The notes: a model not told the origin generated them from the sequence alone. DNA of 64,000 nucleotides from Actinobacteria bacterium UBA2272 (GCA_002347725.1 DDXA01000004.1:1083693-1147692); one strand, 5' to 3'. Shown: positions 42,752 through 51,517, counted from the stretch's first letter. Translations and numbers: made by a program.

Positions 42752-43686
42752 TGGACACGGAGCGCAGGGCCGCGATCGACATCGGCACGGTGACGACCCG
42801 GTTGCTCGTCGCCGACGTCGATGACGACGGCGTGCGCGAGGTCGTACGGCGCTCGGTCATCACGCACCTCGGCGAGGGGTGGACCGAGACCGGTGTCCTG
42901 TCCGAAGACGGCATAGCACGCGTCGAAGCGGCGGTCGCATCGTTCGCGCAGGAGATCGAGGCGCTCGGCGTGACTCGTGTCGTCGCCGTGGCCACGTCCG
43001 CGGCACGCGACGCTGCCAACGGGGCCGAGTTCCTCGACCGGCTCGAGGCGGCCGGCATCCGCCCCGACATCATCTCGGGCGAGCGCGAGGCATACCTGAC
43101 GTTTGCGGGCGCCACGCACGGCGGCTGCGGCGAGAACACGCTCGTCGTCGATATCGGCGGCGGTTCCACCGAGCTCATACTGGGCGCCGAGTGCGAATCG
43201 GCCGACAGCCGTGCGGTCGAGATCCGATCGGCGCGCTCCTTTGACGTGGGCGCACGCCGGGTGACCGAGATGTTCTTGCTCTCGGACCCACCGACCGCAC
43301 GGGAGATGGACCTCGCTGCGGGATGGGTGGCCGAGGAGCTGCGCCCCTTCTTCGCCGGTCTGAAGAGACGACCGGACGACATGGTCGCGGTGGCCGGCAC
43401 GGCTACGAGCCTTGCCGCGATCGACCTCGCGCTCGATCCGTACGACCCCGATCGCGTGCACGGGTACCGGATCGGGGGGCATGCGCTGCTCGACGTCCTG
43501 GAGCAGCTCTCGGAGCTCACGCTCGAGCAGCGTCGGCACGTGACCGGCCTCGAACCCGGCCGGGCGACCGTCATAGTCGGCGGTGCGATCATCCTCCAGG
43601 CCGTGCTTGCGTATGCCGGTCTTTCTTCGACGCTGGTGAGCGAACACGATATCCTCTACGGCATGGTCCTCGAACCCGATGAGTAG
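42751..43686 (+). CDS. ppx: Exopolyphosphatase/guanosine pentaphosphatase (Ppx/GppA family)
   Basis: A 311-residue sugar-kinase/Hsp70-fold hydrolase acting on polyphosphate or pppGpp. Marks: AAIDIGTVTTRLLV (phosphate-1 loop, with GTVTT in place of GSNS), VVDIGGGSTELIL, VAVAGTATSLAAID and VGGAIILQAVL. The short form without an HD domain is the actinobacterial type. Its start overlaps the DUF501 stop. Together with CYTH and CHAD genes it gives this window three polyphosphate-linked functions. Confidence 0.92.
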   Translation: MDTERRAAIDIGTVTTRLLVADVDDDGVREVVRRSVITHLGEGWTETGVLSEDGIARVEAAVASFAQEIEALGVTRVVAVATSAARDAANGAEFLDRLEAAGIRPDIISGEREAYLTFAGATHGGCGENTLVVDIGGGSTELILGAECESADSRAVEIRSARSFDVGARRVTEMFLLSDPPTAREMDLAAGWVAEELRPFFAGLKRRPDDMVAVAGTATSLAAIDLALDPYDPDRVHGYRIGGHALLDVLEQLSELTLEQRRHVTGLEPGRATVIVGGAIILQAVLAYAGLSSTLVSEHDILYGMVLEPDE

Positions 43687-43704
43687 GGCGTCGCAGGCCG
43701 GTGA

Positions 43705-43791
43705 GGCGGTGTATCCGAACTGGTACAGGAGGGGGCCTTAAAAGCCTCTGGCCGCAAGGCCGTGTGGGTTCGAATCCCACCACCGCTACCA
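43705..43791 (+). tRNA. tRNA-Leu (TAA anticodon)
   Basis: An 87-nt type II tRNA with all arms drawn: acceptor GGCGGTG/CACCGCT, D arm TCC/GGA, anticodon stem GGGGC/GCCTC with loop CTTAAAA (anticodon TAA at 43739-43741), a variable arm GCC-GCAA-GGC, T arm GTGGG/CCCAC with TTCGAAT, and encoded CCA end. It reads UUA codons, which occur in housekeeping genes here (clpB, mfd, mazG), so it is not a rare developmental tRNA. Confidence 0.97.
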
Positions 43792-43876
43792 TGACCGATC
43801 ATCCGCGGGGCAGACCTGCGGAGTGGTGACTGAGCACGCGGCCGGCAGGCGGCGTGCAACGAGCGGGAGGGCGCGC

Positions 43877-44542
43877 GTGGCCGCCGACGAAGCGGCGAGT
43901 CTCTATCAGGCGTTCGTGGACCAGGATCCGGCCTCGGCCATCCAGGTCGTCGAGCGCGCGCGCGCGTCCGGTATCGCACAGGACGCGCTGTTCGACACGC
44001 TCTATGCGCCTGCGATGGCGCTCCTCGGCGGGGCGTGGGCATCAGGCGCGATCGACGAGATAGCGTTCACGCAGGCGGCGGTCGTCGCCGAGCAGGTCGG
44101 CTCGTTCGTCATGCCCTCGGCCGCGCGACGGGACACCGGCGTCACGGTGATCGTGGGGACGATGCACCGCGATCACCACTCGATCGGGCACACGATCGTG
44201 GCGGCCACGCTCAAGGAGGCCGGGTTCCGCGTGAACGACCTGGGCGTCGACGTGCGTCCCTCGGACTTCCTGGAGCGCGTGGAGGAGACCGGGGCGCGCA
44301 TCGTGATCGTGTTTGCCGAGATGATGCAGACCGCGCGTGCCGCGTTGCGCGTCCGCGAGATGCTGCTGGCCTCCGGGCGAGAGGACGTGGTCATCCTCGT
44401 GGGCGGCGGGCCCTTCTCGGCAGATACCGCCCTTGCGCGTGAGGTGGGCGCCAACGGCGTGATCCCCGGAGCCGAGTCGGCCGTGAAGCTCGTGAGCCGG
44501 GTCGCCGCCGACCTCGTGGCGCGCGAAGCAGGTGAGGGCTGA
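43877..44542 (+). CDS. Corrinoid (B12)-binding regulatory or carrier protein
   Basis: A 221-residue protein with an N-terminal helical cap (about 1-85; ALFDTLYAPAMALLGGAW) and a C-terminal Rossmann-like B12-binding domain. The cobalt-coordinating motif DxHxxG is present: D99, H101, G104 in RDHHSIGHTI. GG region near the C-terminus reads ILVGGGPFSAD. It resembles methyltransferase corrinoid proteins and the light/B12-sensing regulators, but lacks a DNA-binding domain and has no methyltransferase beside it. GTG start with GGGAGGG. First of four overlapping genes. Confidence 0.88.
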   Translation: MAADEAASLYQAFVDQDPASAIQVVERARASGIAQDALFDTLYAPAMALLGGAWASGAIDEIAFTQAAVVAEQVGSFVMPSAARRDTGVTVIVGTMHRDHHSIGHTIVAATLKEAGFRVNDLGVDVRPSDFLERVEETGARIVIVFAEMMQTARAALRVREMLLASGREDVVILVGGGPFSADTALAREVGANGVIPGAESAVKLVSRVAADLVAREAGEG

Positions 44543-45708
44543 TGCGCGAGCGGTCGGCCACGCTTGCGGCGGCCGAGTCGTTGGCCCGTCAGGGCGCCAT
44601 CGGCGCGGCCGTGGCCGCGTGCTACGAGGCGCTCGCCATCGACCACCGCGACCCGCTGGTCCGGGCGCTGCTCGCGCACCTCATGCTCGAGGGCGACTTC
44701 TACGACGAGGCGATCACGGAGGCCACGGCTGCGATCGAGCTCGACCCGGACTGCTCGCCGGCGTACCTTGCGCTCGGACTGGCCTACGACCGGCGTGGCG
44801 GGATGTCCGACCAGTCGGTGCTCGTGTGGCACGAGCTTGCCGAGGTCGAGGAGGACCTCGTGACCGCGCACGTGCAGCTTGGCGAGGCCTTCGCGGCGGC
44901 CGCGTTTCAGGATGAGGCGCTCGACAGCTGGAAGCGGGCGCTCGAACTCGATCCGAAGGAGGCCCGCGCCACCTACAACCTGGCGATCGCGAGCCTCAAG
45001 CGGGAGGGCATGGCCCTCGCGCTGCCGCTCTTCCGCAAGGCCGGCGAGCTCGACCCGAGCCAGGACGAGCTCTTCTTCGTGCTGCTTGGCGTCCGCGATC
45101 GGCCCGCCGAGCCGGTCGATCCCGCGGCGGTCGAGCCGAACCGCGAGGCGCGTCTTGCCGCCGCTGCCCTCGCGCTTCGCGACGAGGACCTCTTCACCGC
45201 GGCCGAGCTGGTGCGCCTTACGCTCGATGAGGTGGCCGATGACCCACAGGCGCTCGCGCTGGCCGCCTACGTGTACCTCAAGCAGGAGGCCACCAACGAG
45301 GCGATGGCCTGCGCCCTCCGGGCGCTCTCCATCGAGCCGACGCTCGATACCGCGCTGTACTCGCTCGGCGTGGTCTATGCGCGCCGTACCGGCCTCAATC
45401 GCCACGCTGCGCGCGTGTTCATCGCGCTCGCCAAGCAGGCAGGCGGGCAGGCGCTGGTTCACGTGCTGCTCGCCGAGTCACTTCTCGGCCTGCAGCGCTA
45501 CCAGCAGGCGGGACGGGCGTACCGGCTCGCGGTGCGGCTCGATCCCGCGTGCGTCCGGGCGCGCTTCGGTCTGGCGGCCGCGTACCTCACCGAGGGGCGG
45601 TATGCCGAGGCGCAGTGGGAGATCCGGCGCGCCGCGTACTACGACACCAAGCGGCAGGGGCTGTTCTGGCGACTGTACGACCGGTATACGTCGGGAGGTG
45701 ACGTGTGA
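44542..45708 (+). CDS. TPR-repeat protein
   Basis: A 388-residue cytoplasmic helical repeat protein. TPR-like 34-residue units recur: YDEAITEATAAIELDPDCSPAYLALGLAYDR and DEALDSWKRALELDPKEARATYNLAIASL, with further units near the end (YQQAGRAYRLAVRLDPACVRARFGLAAAYL; each quoted only as landmark, core ALELDP-type). It probably acts as a scaffold between the corrinoid protein and the GH-like protein. ATG shares one base with the previous stop, and its own stop shares one base with the next start. Confidence 0.88.
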   Translation: MRERSATLAAAESLARQGAIGAAVAACYEALAIDHRDPLVRALLAHLMLEGDFYDEAITEATAAIELDPDCSPAYLALGLAYDRRGGMSDQSVLVWHELAEVEEDLVTAHVQLGEAFAAAAFQDEALDSWKRALELDPKEARATYNLAIASLKREGMALALPLFRKAGELDPSQDELFFVLLGVRDRPAEPVDPAAVEPNREARLAAAALALRDEDLFTAAELVRLTLDEVADDPQALALAAYVYLKQEATNEAMACALRALSIEPTLDTALYSLGVVYARRTGLNRHAARVFIALAKQAGGQALVHVLLAESLLGLQRYQQAGRAYRLAVRLDPACVRARFGLAAAYLTEGRYAEAQWEIRRAAYYDTKRQGLFWRLYDRYTSGGDV

Positions 45709-47645
45709 TGCCCGAGGACCTGCCGGCACCGGCGACCGCCGCCGACGCGCGCGAGGGCGTCGCTCCACGTCGCGTGACGCAGTTCCCGGTGGGCGTGGAC
45801 TACTACCCGATCGACGCCGAGCGTGCCTCGTACTCGGAGTGGTACGACACCGACGTCGCCGCCGACTTCGCCGCGATGGCGGCGGCGCGCATCTCGCTCG
45901 TACGCGTGTTCGTCTCCTGGAAGGTGCTCGAGCCGCAGGTCGGCCAGTACGATGACGCTGTGGCCGACCGGCTCGATGCCGTGATGGAGGCGGCGCGCGC
46001 TCACGACATGCGCACTATCGTCTGCTTCTTCGCCGACGACCGCATGGCCGAGATGAACGACGTGACCTGGGCGAGGAAGCGCGACCCGCGCACCGACGAC
46101 TACCTGCTCGAGCGGGAGATCTCGCTCGTGCAGCGTGTGGTGAACCACTTCCGGACCGAGCCGGCCATCTGGGCCTGGGAGATCGGCAACGAAGCGTTCT
46201 TCGCCGGGTTTGCGAGCGAGGACGCGCTGCACGCCTGGGCGCTCGCGATGCGCGACGCCATCCGCGAAGTGGACACCGCACGCGTGATCGTCTTTGGCGC
46301 GGGTGCGGAGACGCTGGTGCGGGAGAGCGGCCTCGACGTGCGACCCACGCGTGACGTCTTCGAGTACGGCGTCTCCCGCGTGACGGCGCCGTACCGGGCC
46401 TACGCCGCAGAAGGCCCGCTGACGTACGGCCCCGCGACGTACGTGGACTCGTTCGTCCTGCGCGCCGGCGGGGTAGCGCACCAGGTGCTCGCCGACGGCA
46501 TCGGCGTGCACACGCTCGACGTCTCGGTGGCCGAGGAGGCCGCCTACACGAGGACCGCGATGTACTCGGCGCTCATGAACCGCGCCTCGGGCGTGATGCT
46601 GCGCCGCTGGCGCGATGTTGAGACCGAGCGCCGCGAGCCCTACTACCAGGACCCGTTCGAGGTGCTCGTCGGCGTGAACGATGTGACCGGGCGCGCGAAG
46701 CCGGTGCTCGCCGAGGTGTCGCGGTTTGCGCGGGTGGCGGCGCACATCGATCTCAGGCGCTACACGCCGGTTCCCGAGCGAGCGGGGATCCTTGTTCCCG
46801 CCGAGCGTTACGAGCCGCTGCCGTCGCTTGCGGGGTTGTACGACCCGCGCTCGTGTCTTCAGGCCTACATCGCCGCCAAGGAGGCCCATCTGCCCGTGCG
46901 GCTCGTGAGCGAGGGCGAAGACCTCGACGGACTGATGGCGCTGTTCGTGCCCTCGGCCGCGAAGCTCACGATGGCCATGTGGACATCGCTCGCGGCCTTC
47001 GTCCAGTCGGGCGGCTCGGTCGTGCTTTCCTACGGTGGCGGCGACGCCGATCCGGCGGTGCGCGAGCTATTTGGCGTCGAGTTCCTCGGCGACCATGGGG
47101 TGCGGCCGGTGGTGAGTTGCCGGATCGCGCAACCGGGGCTCGTCGGCGATCTCACGTCGTTCGACGTGCGACTCGATGTGCCGCACTACGCGCTGCTCGG
47201 CAGCGGCGGAGCGACCGTCGTGGCTACCGATGCCACCGGCAGCCCGCTGCTGACCGCCCACCAGTACGGGCAGGGGCGGGCGATCTTCCTGGCCGCGCCG
47301 CTCGAGCGCGCGATCGCGCAAAGTGATCCGTGGGCCGCGCCGGACGCGATCCGCGACCTGCTCAGGACGGTGTACGGCTCGGTGGCACGCGCCGCAGGTG
47401 CCGGGCCGATCATCGACTGCGACGAGCCGGCAGCCGAGGTGGCGTTGTTCCAGGGAGAGTCGGCGGACATCGTCGTCGTGCTCAGTCACAGTCCGGTCCC
47501 GACAACTGCAACACTCACGGCCGAGCGTGTGGTAGCCTCGGTCACGGATGTTCGCGGGGGGGCGGCCGCGGACGTGGGATCCAAGGCGTTCGGGGTGCCG
47601 CTCGAACCGAATGGCGCGGTCGCCCTGCGCCTCACGTACGCGTAG
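45708..47645 (+). CDS. Glycoside-hydrolase-like (GH-A clan) intracellular protein
   Basis: A 645-residue protein without signal peptide. Residues about 25-340 form a (beta/alpha)8 barrel like GH42/GH5: DYYPIDAERASYSEWYDTDV start, catalytic acid/base E162 in WEIGNEAFF, and candidate nucleophile E276 or E277 in VSVAEEAAY. Residues about 340-560 resemble a GH42 beta-galactosidase trimerisation domain (GILVPAERYEPLPS, VVLSYGGGDADPAVRELFGVEF core). The substrate is probably a beta-linked glycan, but a cytoplasmic location with no transport genes is puzzling. It is coupled to TPR upstream and the EAL gene 16 nt downstream. Confidence 0.8.
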   Translation: MPEDLPAPATAADAREGVAPRRVTQFPVGVDYYPIDAERASYSEWYDTDVAADFAAMAAARISLVRVFVSWKVLEPQVGQYDDAVADRLDAVMEAARAHDMRTIVCFFADDRMAEMNDVTWARKRDPRTDDYLLEREISLVQRVVNHFRTEPAIWAWEIGNEAFFAGFASEDALHAWALAMRDAIREVDTARVIVFGAGAETLVRESGLDVRPTRDVFEYGVSRVTAPYRAYAAEGPLTYGPATYVDSFVLRAGGVAHQVLADGIGVHTLDVSVAEEAAYTRTAMYSALMNRASGVMLRRWRDVETERREPYYQDPFEVLVGVNDVTGRAKPVLAEVSRFARVAAHIDLRRYTPVPERAGILVPAERYEPLPSLAGLYDPRSCLQAYIAAKEAHLPVRLVSEGEDLDGLMALFVPSAAKLTMAMWTSLAAFVQSGGSVVLSYGGGDADPAVRELFGVEFLGDHGVRPVVSCRIAQPGLVGDLTSFDVRLDVPHYALLGSGGATVVATDATGSPLLTAHQYGQGRAIFLAAPLERAIAQSDPWAAPDAIRDLLRTVYGSVARAAGAGPIIDCDEPAAEVALFQGESADIVVVLSHSPVPTTATLTAERVVASVTDVRGGAAADVGSKAFGVPLEPNGAVALRLTYA

Positions 47646-47660
47646 GGAAGTGAGGATCGG

Positions 47661-49016
47661 ATGACCGAGAGTCATGACCAGCGCTCGTTCCTGCTCGAGT
47701 CGTGGCTCGAGTTCCACGACATCATCGCCGCGCACCCCGAGGTGCGGCGGCTGCTGTTCGACCCGGTCACCGGACTGCCCACGACGCCGCTGCTGTTCCC
47801 GCGGATAGAGTCCCTCCTCGAGGAACGCGGCGAGATCTCGCTTCTGTGCCTGAACGTCGTCAAGTACTCGAAGATCGAGGAGATCTACGGCTGGGAGATC
47901 TTCGACGGCGTGATGCGCGAAGCGGCGAGTGCGCTCGAGCGCATCACGGGCATGGAGCTCAGGGACAGCGACATCGTCGCGGAACTCATGATCTCGGGCA
48001 ACGCGTTCGTCGTACTGCTGTCGCCCCCGCGTACGACCGACAACATGGACGACGACAGCCTCGAGCGGCTTGCCCGCCGGGTCGAGGATCGCGTGCGCGA
48101 GGATCTTGCCGCCGTGCTCGATCCCGCGGTCTACCCCAAGTTCGGGTGCTACGTGGGTCACACCATCGCCCGCAGCGACGACCGCGTCCGTCTGGAGCGG
48201 CTCGTGCACCAGGCGCTCGAGCGCGCGCTGGCCGACTCGGACTCGCGCGAAGCATGCGACGCCACCGTCCGCATGCAACGGCTCGAGGAGATCATCGCAA
48301 GCGAGTCGATCCGGACGCTCGTGCACCCCATCTACCGGCTCTCCGACCTCGGCATCATCGGCTACGAGGCGCTTTCGCGCGGGCCTGCCGATAGCGAGTT
48401 CGAGCGCCCGGACAAGCTGTTCAAGGTGGCCTACGATGCGGACCTCGTGCTCAAGCTCGAGCGTATCTGCCGGAAGCGCGCCTTCGAGACCGCGCGGGAT
48501 CTGCCCAAAGGCCGGTTACTGTTCATCAACATAGAACCCGAGGCGGTCGCCGACCCGGAGCTTCGCGACATCATGTTCACGACGCTGCTCTCCGATGCGG
48601 CCCTCTCGCCGTCCGACGTGGTGCTGGAGATCACCGAGCGCACGGCGATCACCGATTTCTGCAGCTTCCGGGCGACGCTCGAATACCTGCGCACGCTCGG
48701 ATTTCGGGTGGCGGTCGACGACGGCGGGGCCGGCTACGGCTCGCTCCAGTGTCTGGCCGAGGTCCACCCGGAATGGCTCAAGATCGATATCTCGCTCGTG
48801 CGCGACATCGACACCGACGAGGTGCGCCGTAGCCTCGTCGCGAGCATGGTGACCTTCGCCGATCGGGTGGGCGTGAAACTCATCGCCGAGGGTATCGAGC
48901 GGGCCGAGCAGCTCACGGTACTCCGTGCGCTCGGCGTCGAGTTCGGCCAGGGCTTCTTGTTCTGCACCCCGCAGGAGCCGTTCCCGGCCGACGAGGACGT
49001 CACACCGGCTCTGTAG
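47661..49016 (+). CDS. Degenerate GGDEF plus EAL-domain c-di-GMP phosphodiesterase
   Basis: A 451-residue signalling protein. The N-terminal GGDEF fold (about 35-200) keeps the DPVTGLP entry, but the catalytic loop reads SGNAF (about residues 112-116) in place of GGDEF, so it is not a cyclase. The C-terminal EAL domain has YEALSRG (E236 onward), INIEP, LEITERTAI, DDGGAGYGSL, LKIDISLV and AEGIE, a full set of EAL catalytic residues. It should hydrolyse cyclic-di-GMP to pGpG, and could lower the ligand of the riboswitch at 6641-6736. Last of the B12-TPR-GH-EAL operon. One codon is TTA. Confidence 0.9.
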   Translation: MTESHDQRSFLLESWLEFHDIIAAHPEVRRLLFDPVTGLPTTPLLFPRIESLLEERGEISLLCLNVVKYSKIEEIYGWEIFDGVMREAASALERITGMELRDSDIVAELMISGNAFVVLLSPPRTTDNMDDDSLERLARRVEDRVREDLAAVLDPAVYPKFGCYVGHTIARSDDRVRLERLVHQALERALADSDSREACDATVRMQRLEEIIASESIRTLVHPIYRLSDLGIIGYEALSRGPADSEFERPDKLFKVAYDADLVLKLERICRKRAFETARDLPKGRLLFINIEPEAVADPELRDIMFTTLLSDAALSPSDVVLEITERTAITDFCSFRATLEYLRTLGFRVAVDDGGAGYGSLQCLAEVHPEWLKIDISLVRDIDTDEVRRSLVASMVTFADRVGVKLIAEGIERAEQLTVLRALGVEFGQGFLFCTPQEPFPADEDVTPAL

Positions 49017-49019
49017 GTG

Positions 49020-49301
49020 TCACCTGCCGAGCGCGGCGACGATCTCCTCGTACTGCTCGGGAGTTATCTCTCCGGCGGCCAGGCGCCTCCGCGCGATCGC
49101 GATCGCATCGTCATGTCCTGCCGGCGGCGGGGGCGGTGATCCCGTGCCGCCGTGGCCCGCGCTTGCGCGTACTGCCCATATCACGAGCAGGACGATACCG
49201 GCGACCACAAGTACGCCGAACAGCAGCATGAGCAGGCCGCTCCACGCGCCGCCGCCCATCATGCCATAGCCCCAGTCGAGTCCTCTGTATCCGCCCATCA
49301 T
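49020..49301 (-). CDS. SHOCT-domain small membrane protein
   Basis: A 93-residue protein: Gly/Met-rich N-terminus, one membrane helix (LLMLLFGVLVVAGIVLLVIWAV, about 22-43) and a C-terminal SHOCT helix (IARRRLAAGEITPEQYEEIVAAL). SHOCT motifs oligomerise small membrane proteins. It lies 43 bp after the DUF305 gene on the same strand, with AAGGAG 10 nt upstream. Function unknown. Confidence 0.8.
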   Translation of the reverse strand: MMGGYRGLDWGYGMMGGGAWSGLLMLLFGVLVVAGIVLLVIWAVRASAGHGGTGSPPPPPAGHDDAIAIARRRLAAGEITPEQYEEIVAALGR

Positions 49302-49344
49302 GGTCGGTTCAACTCCTTCTACCACGGCGGTGCCGGGGGTGGCC

Positions 49345-49959
49345 TCAGCGGCCGTACCAATCCCGGTACCAGGTCTGCATCTTCTCGATCTCATCGGACT
49401 GCACCCGGATGATGGAGCGCGTGAGTTCGCGCATCTCCGGCCGACGTGAGTTGGCACCAGCCATCTGGGCCATCATCACGGCCATCTCGTGGTGCGGGAT
49501 CATCTCTTCGATGAAGGTCCGGTCGAAGTCCGCGGCGCCCTCAAGTCTGGTGATGTCGGTCATGCCGCCCATCATCCCGCGACCCATCATTCCCTCACGG
49601 TCAGAGTACTCCGGTACGCCGGTGTCGAACCAATCGCGATACCAACCGCGCATGAGCGCGTTCTCTGCTGTCTGTGTCTTGACGATGCCGCTCGCCAGTT
49701 CTCGTATCTCCTCGTGCTCCGCGCGCTCGAGGGCGAGTTCGGCCATGGCGATCGCATCATCGTGGTGCGGGATCATCTCTTCGATGAACATCGCATCGAC
49801 GCCGCTGGCGGCGACCCCGACACGGTCACCCGAACAGGCGCCCCCACCAGGGCAGGTCGGCAGCGCCGCCGGGCGGGCGGACACGACAGTGAGCACCAGC
49901 CCCACCGCTCCGACGATCAGGAGCGCGAGACCGAGTGCGAGCATCCAGGACTTACGCAT
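49345..49959 (-). CDS. DUF305 Met/His-rich exported protein
   Basis: A 204-residue exported protein with a signal anchor (residues 5-30) and two copies of the DUF305 motif: FIEEMIPHHDDAIAMA and FIEEMIPHHEMAVMMA, separated by a linker rich in Met and Gly (MMGRGMMGGM). Paired His with Met clusters suggests copper or other metal binding, as in relatives near copper resistance genes. Two-copy form; both copies keep HH. GGGAGG precedes the ATG. Co-expressed with SHOCT protein. Confidence 0.88.
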   Translation of the reverse strand: MRKSWMLALGLALLIVGAVGLVLTVVSARPAALPTCPGGGACSGDRVGVAASGVDAMFIEEMIPHHDDAIAMAELALERAEHEEIRELASGIVKTQTAENALMRGWYRDWFDTGVPEYSDREGMMGRGMMGGMTDITRLEGAADFDRTFIEEMIPHHEMAVMMAQMAGANSRRPEMRELTRSIIRVQSDEIEKMQTWYRDWYGR

Positions 49960-50072
49960 GGCTCAAACCTCCCGGTCGCTTCGGGTGCATTTCTGACCGT
50001 ACGAGTAGGAATACCCACTTTCCGGACGCTCTAGACACCTGTCTTCGGCCCGGTGCACATACACAGATGCAT

Positions 50073-50089
50073 CAGCATGGTTTATGCTG
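50073..50089. promoter_or_regulatory. Palindrome upstream of selD
   Basis: CAGCAT (50073-50078) and ATGCTG (50084-50089) form a perfect inverted repeat with a 5-nt spacer, 34 nt before the selD start and in the DUF305/selD divergent region. Possible operator; unassigned. Confidence 0.35.
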
Positions 50090-50122
50090 CGTATCGTTGG
50101 AACTGCAGCGTTCGGAGGCCGC

Positions 50123-51151
50123 GTGGAGCCGATCCGTCTCACACAGATGTCGAGCAAGGCCGGTTGAGCCGCCAAGTGGGGTCCGGGTGACCTTGCCGCC
50201 GTGCTCGAGAAGATGAGTCCCGGGGAGTCCGAAGACCTGCTCGTGGGCTTCGAGACCTCCGATGACGCCGCCGTGTACATGCTCGGCGACCAGGCCGTGC
50301 TGCTCACGGTGGACTTCTTCACGCCGATGGTGGACGACCCGTACGACTTCGGACGCATCACCGCCGCCAACGCGCTCTCGGACATCTACGCGATGGGCGG
50401 GCGTCCGCTGACCGCGATGAACCTGCTCGCCATGCCGTGCGACCTGCCGCCGGAGGTGACCGCCGAGGTGCTTCGCGGCGGTGCCGACAAGGTGCGCGAG
50501 GCCGGAGCGGTGATCGTCGGCGGTCACACCATCGACGATAAGGAGCCGAAGTACGGGCTCTCGGTCATGGGTGTATGCGATCCGGCACAGGTGGTGCGCA
50601 ACGTCGGAGCCAGGCCGGGCGACGTGCTCGTACTCACCAAGCGCATCGGCGTGGGCATTCTCAATACCGCCATCAAGCAGGGCCTGGAGACCGAGGAGAG
50701 TCAGCGAGACGTCATCGAGAGCATGGCGCATCTCAATCGCGCCGCCGCCGAGGCGATGGTTGAGGTGGGTGTGAACGCGGGTACCGACATCACCGGCTTC
50801 GGTCTGGCCGGCCACGCCCGCGAGATGGCGCTCGGCAGCGGCTGCGCATGCGAGATCGAACTCGCCGCCGTGCCGGTGTGGCCGGGAGTCGTGGAGTACG
50901 CCGAGGCGATGGTGCGCCCCGGCCGGACCGCCGACGTGATCGCGTTCCTCGATCCGTTCGTTGACTGGGGGCCGGCCGGCTTCACGTGGAAGGGCATACT
51001 CGCCGACCCGCAGACGAGCGGCGGCCTGATGATGGCGGTCGCGCCGGAGAAGGCCGGGGCGCTGATCGCGGCGCTCGAGGCGCGCGGTGAGGAGGCTGCC
51101 GTCGTGGGGCGCATGGTAGCCGGCGAGTCCGGGACGATCACTATCGTCTGA
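50123..51151 (+). CDS. selD: Selenide,water dikinase SelD, itself a selenoprotein
   Basis: A 342-residue enzyme making selenophosphate from selenide and ATP. The in-frame TGA (50165-50167, codon 15) lies at the catalytic Cys/Sec position, SSKAG-U-AAKWGPGDL, against the usual GCGCK. The remainder is standard SelD: DAAVYMLGDQAVLLTVDFFTPMVDDPYDFG (landmark; key VDFFTPMVDDP), ANALSDIYAMGG, TDITGFGLAGHA, DPQTSGGLM. Frame intact on both sides. GTG start with GGAGG. A 6-bp hairpin with a CGGGU loop begins 10 nt after the TGA (50178-50194). Followed by yedF after 30 bp. Confidence 0.93.
50178..50194 (+). promoter_or_regulatory. Candidate SECIS hairpin of selD
   Basis: GGGGTC pairs with GACCTT (including two G-T pairs) around loop CGGGT, 10 nt after the recoded TGA. 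Distance and a G-rich apical loop fit a bacterial SECIS; drawn by eye. Confidence 0.4.
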
Positions 51152-51181
51152 GGAAGGTACCCGGCACGGAAGGGGCGAGTC

Positions 51182-51517
51182 ATGAAGGTCGTGTTCGTCA
51201 ACTCGGAGGCCATAGGTGAGGGTGACGACGAACTCGGGCGCAAGCTGATGGGGAGCTTCCTGTACTCGCTTGCGCGTACCGAGCCGAAGCCGGACGTCAT
51301 CGGGCTCATGAACGGAGCCGTGCGTCTGGCGTGTGAGGGTTCGCCCGCGCTCGACGACTTGCGACTACTCGTGTCCGATGGCGTGAAGCTCTACTCCTGC
51401 GGCACCTGCCTCGACTGGTTCGGGCTGAAAGACGCGCTTGCCGTCGGCGAAGTGGGCACGATGAACGACGCAGCGGCGCTGTTCATGGAGGCCGATAGTG
51501 TCGTGAGTGTGGGGTAG
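51182..51517 (+). CDS. yedF: YedF-like selenium-metabolism protein (DsrE family)
   Basis: A 111-residue DsrE-fold protein matching the C-terminal half of YedF, a protein that accompanies selD. It carries GRKLMGSFLYSLAR and SCGTCLDWFGL with the two cysteines of the putative sulfur/selenium-carrier site. The N-terminal TusA domain of full YedF is absent. It may carry selenium to SelD or be a reductant; not proven. Ends at a strong terminator. Confidence 0.88.
   Translation: MKVVFVNSEAIGEGDDELGRKLMGSFLYSLARTEPKPDVIGLMNGAVRLACEGSPALDDLRLLVSDGVKLYSCGTCLDWFGLKDALAVGEVGTMNDAAALFMEADSVVSVG

Noticed and set aside
43705..43791. tRNA-Leu(TAA) as a bldA-like developmental regulator
   Set aside because: TTA codons are found in clpB, mfd, mazG and other basic genes, so it is not restricted.
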